Shown: positions 55,003 through 64,000 of the stretch, piece by piece | How positions within the stretch are numbered: the stretch's first letter is position 1 | Layout: every line of letters begins with the position of its first letter | Source: Hydrangea macrophylla | Lineage: Eukaryota > Streptophyta > Magnoliopsida > Cornales > Hydrangeaceae | Reading direction: 5' to 3' | Assembly (NCBI GenBank): GCA_033977485.1 | Contig: CM066989.1 | Coordinates: 33,705,095 to 33,769,094, forward strand | DNA length: 64,000 nt | Position numbers and translations under genes: made by a program | The notes under the pieces: model-generated | The model's database searches: none | What the model was told of the DNA's origin: nothing | The model's input: the letters and a program-made list of their open reading frames with translations, nothing else

Positions 55003-56879
55003 TGCGCGTCACGGTCTGACACAATCGACACAGGTGCACCGTGAAGTCGCACCACTTGTTGTATGTACATCCGGCTCATCTTTTCCACCGGGTATGTCAT
55101 ACTGTAAGCGATAAAATGAGCCGACTTTGTCAATCGATCCACAATTACCCAAATAGCGTCATGATTCCGCTGTGATCGAGGCAATCCTACAACAAAATCC
55201 ATCGTAATGTGCTCCCATTTCCAACCAGGAATAGGTAGCGGTTGTAACAATCCTGAGGGTCTCTGATGTTCGGCCTTGACTTGCTGACACGTCAAACACT
55301 TGGATACAAATTCGGCCACGTCCTTCTTCATACCTTCCCACCAGAAATTTCTCTTCAAATCTTTATACATCTTCGTTCCTCCTGGGTGAACTGTATATCT
55401 TGACTTATGTGCTTCTTCCAGGATATCCTTTCTAAGCTCTCCAACATCCGGCACACATAATCTATTCCTGCACCGATACCCTCCATCGACTCCCACTTTC
55501 AATTCTGCCGGGTCCTTCTCTGACGTCTTCTTGAACCATGTCTGAAATTTCTCATCTTCTTTCTGAGCTCCAATAATGCGGTCAATGAGAACAGGCTGTA
55601 GGATAAGACATCCGAAAAGTTGTCCTTCTCCTTCTTCAGCACTCTGTACATCGAACTCCGCCAACGTCTCCAATGCTCGCCATTCTCTAACCATTAAGGA
55701 GGCGATCGTCTCCCGAGTCTGCCGACTCAAAGCATCAGCGACCACATTAGCTTTACCAGGGTGGTATTCCAACGTGAAGTCGTAATCTTTGATCAACTCC
55801 ATCCATCTGCGTTGCCTCATGTTCAACTCTTTCTGTGTGAACAAATATTTCAGACTCTTGTGATCGGAGAACAAATCAAACTTCTCACCATAGAGATAAT
55901 GTCTCCAAATCTTGAGTGCGAATACCACTGCCGCCAACTCCAAATCATGAATGGGATAATTCAACTCATTCGGCTTCAGCTGCCTGGATCCATAGGCGAT
56001 AACTCTACCACCTTGCATAAGTACACACCCTAGTCCTTGATATGATGCGTCACTAAAGATAGTGAACTTCTCATCAGGCTTGGGTATTGCTAGTACTGGT
56101 GCGGTAGTGAGTCTCTCTTTCAACTCTAGAAAGGCTCGCTCATGCTTCTCTGTCCACTCGAACTTCAAATTCTTCTTCGTCAATCCAGTCAATGGTGCGG
56201 CTATTTTAGAGAATCCCTCAACAAATCTCCTGTAATAGCCTGCGAGTCCAAGAAAACTCCGAACTTCTGTAGGGTTGCTTGGCCTAATCCAGTTGGATAC
56301 AGCATCGGTCTTGGACGAATCCACAGAAATTCCTTGAGATGACACCTTGTGTCCCAAAAATTTCACTTCTTGCAACCAGAACTCACACTTACTGAACTTG
56401 GCATACAAGTGGTGGTCCTTAAGCGTCTGCATCGTAATCCGTAGATGTTGCTCGTGTTCTTCTCCTGACTTAGAATAGATCAAAATATCATCAATAAAGA
56501 CGATGACAAACTGATCTAAATAAGGCTTGAACACTCTGTTCGTCAGATCCATAAACACTGCCGGGGCGTTCGTCATTCCAAACGGCATCACCAGAAATTC
56601 ATAATGACCATATCGGGTTCTGAAAGCAGTCTTAGGTATGTCTTCTTTCCGTACCCTCAACTGATGATATCCCGACCTAAGGTCTATCTTGGAAAATATC
56701 GTAGCTCCTTGTAGTTGATCAAATAAATCGTCGATCCGAGGCAAGGGATACTTGTTCTTGATCGTCACTCGATTCAATTCTCTGTAGTCGATACACAGCC
56801 TGAGCGTCCCGTCCTTCTTCTTCACAAATAACACCGGTGCTCCCCAAGGCGATGTACTTGGACGTACAAAACCTAGGTT
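54998..56879 (-). pseudogene. pol: Element C RT, RNase H and integrase N-half
   Basis: Lies after the TAG at 56882-56880 and in the same frame as gag. [43 protein letters not shown] and the active site [10 protein letters not shown]. RNase [36 protein letters not shown]. Integrase HHCC domain: [13 protein letters not shown] and [12 protein letters not shown]. Core: [33 protein letters not shown]. All catalytic residues expected of the family are present up to the frameshift. Confidence 0.95.
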
Positions 56880-58607
56880 CTAGAGCTCTTGTACTTGTCC
56901 CTTTAATTCTAATAGTTCTGTGGGGGCCATTCTGTAGGGAACCTTGGTAATCGGTACGGTACCCGGTATAAGCTCAATACAGAACTCTATACTTCTCTCG
57001 GGCGGTAATCCAGAAATGTCTTGAAATACTTCTTCGAAGTCCTTGACTACAGGTATAGATGAAGCTGTCACCTCTGTACTGACGACTTCGATGTTGGCTA
57101 AACATCTTGTGAGGAACATATCTCCCGAAGGGTTACATTGAAAATCAAAGGGTTGATTCTCATTGTCGGGGAATGTAATTCTCTTCCTCGCACAATCCAA
57201 CTTTACTTGATTCTGAGAGAGCCAATCCATTCCTAGGATTATGTCAAACTCCTTCATCGATAGGACGATCAACTTTGCAGGGATTTCACGGTCTCCTATC
57301 CGTAGAGGACAATCCTTGCACACGTGTCCTAATCTGACCGCAGCTCCTAATGGTGATGTAGCCTTCAAAGCTTTCTCTAAGCGATGAGGTAAGATACCCA
57401 ATCTCCGAATTGTATTAACAGATATGAATGATAGAGCAGCACCCGTATCAAATAATACTTTAACATGGGAGTTAAATAGAGTCAATGTACCTTCCACTGC
57501 TTGCTGATCAGGTTGAGCTTCTCCATGATCTCCTTCTGCATATACAGTTCCATCATATCCAGCGGCATCAGGAATAACGGCATCAGGAATAACAGCATTC
57601 AAGCGGGTCTGACCATGTTGTCCATAAGTCACTTGCTTAGGAGCAGTGCAGAACTTGCTGATGTGACCTGGTTCACCACAGTTGTAGCAGACTATTCCTG
57701 GCTGAGCAGCACGCCTTGGTGCCTTGCAGTCCCGAGCCAAATATCCAGGGTTGCCACAGTTGAAGCACTTTACACCACTACTTCCTTCTCCTACTCGGGG
57801 TTGAGTCGGATAGGTAATAGCTTGTGCCTTCTTGCTCCCATCGAAATTCCTCTTCTGCCCTTGGGTACGATTCATTGGTGGTCTATTCCCAAAATTACCC
57901 CTCTGAGGCGGTCGGAATTCAAATTGTTTACGGTTTACTCGAGCATCTTCTTCCAGATCGGTAGCCAGGCCGACTAGTCCTTCAAACGACTTGTCTAGGT
58001 GGCCGAGAGTCAGGCGACGAATCTGCAGTGTCAGCCCTTGGTTATATTTCCGGATCTTCTTCTCCTCAGTATCAACCATGTGAGGGGCAAACCGTGACAG
58101 CCTCTCGAACTGTGTGGTATACTCTTGCACCGACTTGGTTCCTTGCGTCAGATCCATGAATTCCTTCTCTCTTCTGTGCCTCTCCGTAGCCGGGAAGTAC
58201 TTCTCCAGGAATCTCCCTTTGAATGCAGTCCACGTCATCCCCATAGCAGCTGTGTTCCCGATAGTGGCTATGACCGAGTCCCACCAATCTGCAGCGGCGT
58301 CGGTCAATTGAAATGTAGCCAATCTCCTTTTGTCCATCTCGTTGCATTGGACAGCTTCGAACATGCGGTCCATCTGTCTTAACCACTGTTCCGCTTTCCA
58401 GGGTTCCGTGGTACCCGCAAACTGCTCGGGTCTGAGCGCACGGAATCTCTCCAGCAGCTTGTCTCCAGTCTGGCGGTCTCGTTGGTTTTCATTCGCATTA
58501 CTAACCCTTTCGAGACGTCTGATGAAAGCTTCAAATATTCCCGTGGGATCGGCAGCCTCAGGTGCTCCCTCAATCAAATTCCTGTTTCTCCTTGGTCTCC
58601 CAGCCAT
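56880..58607 (-). pseudogene. gag: Element C gag and protease, open until one TAG
   Basis: The probable start is ATG 58607-58605 (MAGRPRRNRNLIEGAPEAA). An in-frame ATG 13 codons upstream at 58646 has a less natural leader. Capsid: FIRRLERVSNANEN, LATFQLTDAAADWWDSV, EKEFMDLTQGTKSVQEY. Two CCHC knuckles, CFNCGNPGYLARDC and CYNCGEPGHISKFC. Protease VLFDTGAALSFISVN and GMDWLSQNQVKLDC. The frame ends in a TAG at 56882-56880 at the start of RT, and the next codons continue in the same frame. There are no other lesions in about 575 codons. Confidence 0.95.
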
Positions 58608-59240
58608 TCTATGCATGATAGTGATAGTAGAATGAGAAACATGCATGCAACAGTACTATGACGACAATTTTCAAAGGAGTATATATCACTATATCACATA
58701 CTCGTATTATAACATAAGCATACAATAAAATCTAAACACGTATTCGAATTAGGGTTGTCTAATAACAAAGAGGTCGTATTCTTATTCTTATTCTCCAGAC
58801 TCTGGGCTATGGGCCATGCTGACTGTTCCGAGATTTGACTCAGGAAGTTGGTCAGTGCCTAAGCTATTAATGAGGGCTATGGTATGCTTTAACTCCTTAG
58901 AAACTCGGCTACTATCTGTCTGTAGGGGCATCATAAATTTTGGCCATTTTGGCAAATTCTAAATGGATACGTCTGAAGATATATGGCGACTGCTATCATT
59001 CTTGTCGATGTGACAAGACAATCGTGTAATCATCTCTATGACAAAACCAACCTAGAACTTAGTTTCTGAACTAAGGATAATCCGTACTAAACTAAAACTG
59101 GAACTTGGTTGTTCGGTAAATATGAGCTTGGTAAATCAGACTATTCTTAGAGAAACTTGGTTGTATAGCTTAGTAAAACTTAAAGGTAACCTGTGTTACT
59201 AGTCTGTGGCGTGAATAACTGAGCCTGGTCAATCTAGGAA
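58608..59240 (-). other. Element C 5' leader
   Basis: About 630 bp between PBS and gag without an ORF. It contrasts with element 1, which has an acidic ORF here. Confidence 0.75.
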
Positions 59241-59260
59241 ACCTTTGGCTCTGATACCAC
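59241..59260 (-). other. Element C primer-binding site
   Basis: Minus strand GTGGTATCAGAGCCAAAGGT contains TGGTATCAGAGC, complementary to the 3' end of plant initiator-Met tRNA. Confidence 0.93.
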
Positions 59261-59267
59261 TAAATCC

Positions 59268-62200
59268 TGTCACGCCCCGACGTAGCATAAATATGGAAAG
59301 CATTTAATTTCCTTTATGGACCCGTAGGTCGTGACAGTTTGAAGGATCGATTCCGTCCCAAACGTCGAACAATATAAGACCATTAATCAGAGTAGAGCAA
59401 TCAGGGCTTATAAAATTTTTCTAACTTATTACATCTTATGGTACGGGGTCAACTAAGGCACAGACCGCCTTGAAATAAAACAATAACTTAAAGTCTATTA
59501 CAGTCATCCTTACTAATTCATAACTTAAAGCACATAAACTTAAAGCATATAAAAGTAAATTCTCTTTCCAGCAGTTGTTCTCAATTAGCGTAGTCATAAG
59601 GTTCTTCCTGATTATAACCTGCAAAGCCTGAACACGAATGTCCAGGACGCATCAACGCCGTCAGCTTCAAGAAGCTGGTGAATATTAAAAACATAACTTT
59701 GAATGTAAAACATACTCATTTACCTTTTTCCCATTTCCATTTAAATCCACAAGTTTATATTTAAGATAAAAAGCTCGTTTAGAAAACAACCACAACATTA
59801 TTTAAAAGATAAATTCACACATATGTGACCGTGTATGAGAACGATGCACCATCTCATCTAACCGACTCTTTTCTCTCGACAAAACCCAACAATCCACTAT
59901 CCTACTCCTGGTATCTTTGAAACACTAAGATAGCCACACTTTAGCAACGGGGCGCCAGGGAGTGTCCAGTTTGCCTCACACTTTGGTCCGGGGTACCAGG
60001 GAGTGTCCAATGCCTCACACTTTGAATACCCTAACCGCCATGCAAATACCGGGGCAACCCCTCACACAGTATCCAGACTCGAGTATCAGGGAGTGTCCGT
60101 AGGCCACACTTTAGCACTTCCATGGGTGCCAGTGAGTGTCCAAGTTCGGCGTCACACACTTTAACGCTTCCATGGGCGTCAGGGAGTGTCCATATTTGCC
60201 ACCTTCGCATTTCAAAGATACCCTCTCCACAATCTCAACCACAACCACAACCACAACCACAACCACAATCTCAATCTCAAACTCAATCTCGATCTCATAC
60301 TCTTTCCACACTGACCATTACACTTTTCCATACTGACCAACACTCATCATGCATGTATAACTGACTCCACATGAATGATATGTGACTTAATACAGAAATA
60401 TAAAGTACTGGGAACGATAACCATGGATTAAAAGAAAACTGCTACTGTAATCCTCGTTTTCTGCCCAAACGGTGCAGAATCTGAGAAAATTGTATTAGAC
60501 GAAAAGTGTGCAGAATCGAGTTTTGCTTGGGACTACGCGGGCAGAACCTTAAATTTCCTTCGTTTTCTTATCAAAATTCTGAAAACAAAATTCTGCTACT
60601 GTTAAAATTAAAAGAGAAAATATTAGATTTAATTTCTAATATACTTTCTCTGCTACTGTAATCCTCGTTTTCTGCCCAAACGGTGCAGAATCTGAGAAAA
60701 TTGCATTAGACGAAAAGTGTGCAGAATCAAGTTTTTCTTGGGACAATGCGGACAGAATCTTAAATTTCCTTCGTTTTCTTAATAAAAATCTTAAAACAAA
60801 ATTCTGCTACTGTTAAAATTAAAAGAGAAAATATTAGATTTAATTTCTAATATACTTTCTCATTGGGACAATTTAAGGTCTAATACTTTGACAGTAGTCA
60901 CTAGGGACTATAATCTTCCTAAATCAACTCTAAAAACTCATTTTGATTAAGTTTGGAAAATCTCCAATTTTTCAAACTATAAACTTCAACGCACATCATC
61001 AATGGTGAATCTTAAAATTAACTACCTAAATCAGTAAATAAGGAATGAGTTACATTTTGAGTGAGTTAGTAATACTCACCGTGATACAGATTGAAGAAGT
61101 TGTTGAGAAAGAAATACAAGAATTAAGAATCTCCAATTTCAAGCTTTGGCTATGGAGGATTGAGCTCTTCAAATTCTGAAATTATGAACTCTCTGCACTC
61201 TCTTATCTCTCTATGTGACTCTCTCAAGCTCTCTATGCTAGAAGTGTAGAATGTGTGTGTTTGAGAGAGTATGTGAGTGTATAAATAGCCAAGCTTCCAC
61301 TTGGAGACAATGGCCTAACAATCCACTTATTAACCACTAACTTCTAATTAATGGGTAGTTTATAAGGAATATGCAAGATGATGTAAACATACACTAATGC
61401 ACATATAACTCCACTAATATTAGTGTATAAATAACCAAACATAATGGCCTAACAATCTAATTATTAACCACTAACTTCTAATTAATTGGTAGTTTATAAG
61501 GAATATGCAAGATGATGTAAACATACACTAATGCACATATAACTCCACTAATATTAGTGTATAAATAACCAAACATAATGGCCTAACAATCTAATTATTA
61601 ACCACTAACTTCTAATTAATTGGTAGTTTATAAGGAATATGCAAGATGATGTAAACATACACTAATGCACATATAACTCCACTAATATTAGTGTATAAAT
61701 AACCAAACATAATGGCCTAACAATCTAATTATTAACCACTAACTTCTAATTAATTGGTAGTTTATAAGGAATATGCAAGATGATGTAAACATACACTAAT
61801 GCACATATAACTCCACTAATATTAGTGTATAAATAACCAAACATAATGGCCTAAGGAAAATCATTAGCAACATTAATTGTATATAAAGTAATTGTCCAAT
61901 CAGTCACTTCCAAAATCTGTGGAAGTTTAGCACTGCGCGGACAGTTTTAAACCTAAACTGGTATTTTCGTGACACGGTGTTCATCACAAAATACAGAGAA
62001 TTAATTTTATTGAAAGAAACAATTTTCCGGTTTTATAAAAATTCAGTTTGAGTTAAAAGAATTTATTTTCACTGTTTTGGAAATACAGATTTGAAATTCA
62101 ACACAGGTATTGCCAAACTTTATAAAAATCGCATTTTGACCCTAAAAGTAATTTCAATTATGAGATCAGTCAAGAAATAAATCTTACACATAAGAATTGA

Positions 62201-62271
62201 AATTTAAATAAAGGCAGACAATGTATATTTAATTTTAAATATGACAATGCAAGAAAATGCAGGTTATTACA
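59268..62271 (-). repeat. Element C 5' LTR (3004 bp)
   Basis: Nearly identical to 51106-54109 at an offset of 8162 bp. By eye the differences are near 59354, 59372, 62050, 62218 and 62253 (right-hand coordinates). The 134-bp array is at 61309-61844 and the hairpin at 59662-59677. Confidence 0.97.
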
Positions 62272-62276
62272 GATAT

Positions 62277-63379
62277 ATATATATAGGAATATCATTGGGA
62301 GTATCTAGAGCTAGTTTTGCGAAGGACGTTGGGATTTCTAGGTTTATTTGGGACTTATTCGTGAGGTGAGTGTCCTAATCCCAAAATTGGATATTTAATG
62401 TCTTTCAATTGTTATTAAATGCATAGAATGCTTAATTTATGATTAAGTAGAAAAGCATGTGATAATTTATTATTTAACATGTCTAAAATGTTAAAATTGC
62501 CATGTTGACATGTTGAGTTGCTTATGTGCTTATTTAGGTCAAAGTGTGTTAATTGATAATCACCATTATTTAGCCCGTATATAAGGGACGCTCATTCCTC
62601 AGAGAAAAGGAGGATGATGATGAAGGTCTCAGAGAAAAGGGGACGGTGGTGACGACCACAACGAATTGACTACGGTCACATGAGAGTGTGTGATATCGCT
62701 TTTAAAGCGACGACAAAGTGAGAATGGTCCAGAATCAGGGATCCCATACGATGGTAATTGATTACTTGACATGCCTGCGACCATATATTGATATGAATAT
62801 TTAATTGGTGTTATGAATCATTAAATACTCCAACTGCATGATTAGCACCACGTACTCACTAAGCAAAAGCTTAATCAATTTTTGTGGCTAATGACCACGC
62901 AGGTTCGGACGAACATCACAGTAAGAAGCGCTGAATTTTGGGGGTTCTATGATGGCTCGAGATGATTGTTTTTTTTATGTAATATGTTTATATGTAAATG
63001 AGTTTAGATGAGTAGTTATATTCCTAGTGTTTGAATTTTGGAGATAAGTTTATGTTTTAGTTTTTATTACATCCTTGTAATATAAATTGTGGATTGAAGT
63101 TTTTAAAGTAATTTTCAAGTGTTTTGGGTGATATTTTGGTATTTTAATTCTTGTTTAACAGGGGGAAATGGTGCTGTAATAGGGGAAACTCTGTCCAAGT
63201 ACAATTCAATGATTTTAAAACTTTATTTTATTTCTTTTTATTATTTTATTTGATAAAAAGCTATTTTATCCCTGGTATCTCACTTTAAAATGTTATTTTC
63301 GGAACGTTAAAAATGATTGTTTAGTTTGTTGACTTTGTTACACGTGTCCTAGCCCGTGGGGGCGAGTTGGGGTGTGACA
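62277..63379 (+). repeat. Element B 3' LTR, second part
   Basis: Continues 50345-51105 after removal of element C. The TATA box is at 62578-62584. It ends GGGGTGTGACA and is followed by the TSD TATAG. Confidence 0.95.
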
Positions 63380-63425
63380 TATAGTGTGCTCCAAACTCAT
63401 CTGGAACGAACAACGGTGGTGCCAT
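63380..63425 (-). pseudogene. N-terminus of element 1 acidic ORF
   Basis: ATG at 63425-63423 opens MAPPLFVPDEFGAHY, which runs into the element B target duplication and continues in frame at 30467. The start lies about 115 bp downstream of the PBS on the element strand. No other ATG in this frame precedes it in the leader. Confidence 0.6.
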
Positions 63426-63540
63426 ACTACATGAAAAGGGACTATCTTAAGTCAGAACTAATCTTAATACTCATCTATAGAATCTCAAGGTTCTTGGACC
63501 AGATGGTGTGGAACAACCTGTGAGCGAAAAGGCATAAAAC

Positions 63541-63556
63541 CTAGGCTCTGAGACCA
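63541..63556 (-). other. Element 1 primer-binding site
   Basis: Minus strand TGGTCTCAGAGCCTAG is one base off the initiator-Met PBS core TGGTATCAGAGC and lies 7 bases after the LTR end. Confidence 0.8.
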
Positions 63557-63563
63557 AAAATCC

Positions 63564-64000
63564 TGTCAGCCCCGGAACGACAAAAATAGAGAAAAATAAA
63601 TTTCCTTTTTGGGTCCAAAGGCAGCGACTGGTGAAGTCACATGATTGTCCACACCACGCAGTACTAAGCAACAATAAATAAAAGAGATAACAAGAATGAA
63701 ATCTAAATTTTGGTTAAAACATAACTTAATGTCAAAAGGTTACTAACTATACACATCAGAGTCTCAAATAAAAATAAAACACAGTGGAAGTACAATTGTC
63801 AAGGCAACATATGCCTGATTACAAAAGGTCTGAAAAGCAGTAAAGATAATTAAACTACAGTCTAGCCTAATCTTCAGTTGGCGTAGAGGTAGTTCTCGGC
63901 GTAGTAGTCCTCTTTTGCCTGACCTCCTTCAGGCTAGTCCTCGTAGGGGCATCGTCACTGGCATAGTAGTCCTCGCCTACAGGTCCTTCACCTGTATAGT
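63564..64000 (-). repeat. Element 1 5' LTR, truncated by window end
   Basis: Starts TGTCAGCCCCGGAACGAC and is homologous to 6703-7140, with increasing divergence and small indels after about 63920. The remaining 1.8 kb or so should lie beyond the window. Confidence 0.9.

Larger units (their letters stand above)
51106..62271 (-). mobile_element. Element C: young Tekay-like Ty3/Gypsy element, 11.2 kb
   Basis: The TSD is GATAT at 51101-51105 and 62272-62276. The two LTRs are exactly equal in length (3004 bp) and differ at about five positions by eye. On the minus strand the order is PBS (initiator Met), gag with two CCHC knuckles, protease, RT, RNase H, integrase, chromodomain and PPT. The single gag-pol frame has one in-frame TAG (56882-56880) and one frameshift in an A/T run (54998-55002). 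It is the youngest insertion visible, sitting in element B's 3' LTR. Confidence 0.98.
30473..63379 (+). mobile_element. Element B: Tekay-like Ty3/Gypsy element, both LTRs interrupted
   Basis: The TSD is TATAG at 30468-30472 and 63380-63384. The LTRs start TGTAATACCCG and end GGTGTGACA. They rejoin to 1861 bp (5': 30473-31221 + 44467-45578) and 1864 bp (3': 50345-51105 + 62277-63379) when the two nested elements are removed. The native element is therefore about 8.5 kb. The two LTRs differ by several percent, so it is older than element C. It is inserted in element 1's acidic ORF. The coding region is 45773-50330. Confidence 0.96.
6703..64000 (-). mobile_element. Element 1: old Tekay-like Ty3/Gypsy element, split by two insertions
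   Basis: Its pieces are: 3' LTR 6703-8984, pol 9030-12079, gag and protease 27696-29141, acidic ORF 29539-30467 plus 63380-63425, PBS 63541-63556, and 5' LTR from 63564 beyond the window end. The pieces rejoin exactly when the Athila element (TSD GGCTC) and element B (TSD TATAG) are removed. The acidic ORF rejoins in frame, and the protease and downstream segments follow the same order as in the related element C. The coding parts carry many stops and frameshifts. LTR ends TGTAATACCC and GGCGTGACA (element strand) match elements B and C, consistent with one chromovirus clade. Confidence 0.9.

Noticed and set aside
54569..55114. 181-residue plus-strand frame
   Set aside because: Antisense to the element C integrase. 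Codon content is explained by the coding strand.
30473..63379. Endogenous pararetrovirus or DNA virus insertion
   Set aside because: All coding blocks carry Ty3/Gypsy order with integrase after RNase H and are bounded by LTRs and TSDs; no movement or coat protein was seen.

Overview
This is plant nuclear DNA, almost certainly from an angiosperm. It carries plant-specific Ty3/Gypsy lineages (Tekay/Del-like chromoviruses, Athila, Tat/Ogre), Stowaway-type MITEs with TA target sites, a non-autonomous hAT element, and primer-binding sites matching plant tRNAs. No prokaryotic operon, rRNA, tRNA, CRISPR array or intact host gene is visible. The species cannot be named from the sequence alone.

Bases 1-6702 are AT-rich flank holding small DNA transposons: a MULE-type MITE with a 9-bp target duplication, a 1.07-kb hAT element with an 8-bp duplication and two MITEs nested inside it, two more Stowaway-like MITEs and a GGTGGACAC-ended TIR element. 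The flank also has a LINE 3' tail, a 191-bp tandem repeat carrying an 18-bp palindrome, and a promoter-like stretch with four same-orientation CACGTGTC boxes.

Bases 6703-64000 are one nest of five LTR retrotransposons, four of them delimited here by exact 5-bp target-site duplications (TSDs). Element 1 (minus strand, Tekay-like, LTR 6703-8984, partner LTR from 63564 running off the window) is the oldest host. An Athila element (12080-27690, plus, TSD GGCTC) sits in its protease region. Element B (30473-63379, plus, Tekay-like, TSD TATAG) sits in an acidic ORF upstream of its gag. Element B was hit once in each LTR: a Tat/Ogre-type element that keeps gag but lacks pol (31222-44461, minus, TSD ATACA) in the 5' LTR, and element C (51106-62271, minus, Tekay-like, TSD GATAT) in the 3' LTR. 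The two hits lie only 12 bp apart in LTR coordinates.

Element C is very young: its 3004-bp LTRs differ at about five positions by eye, and its gag-pol frame has only one nonsense codon and one homopolymer frameshift. All the other elements are decayed. The least ordinary parts are three. (a) The 3' half of the Athila element has a CpG-rich palindromic array resembling the one in its LTR, followed by a TATA box, a gene-like leader, a candidate intron with two alternative acceptors, an env-position ORF, a further Ser/Asp-rich ORF, and repeated polypurine-tract-like motifs. (b) Element 1 has an extra acidic ORF of about 324 codons before gag. (c) Several LTRs carry amplified palindromic or TATA-like repeats.
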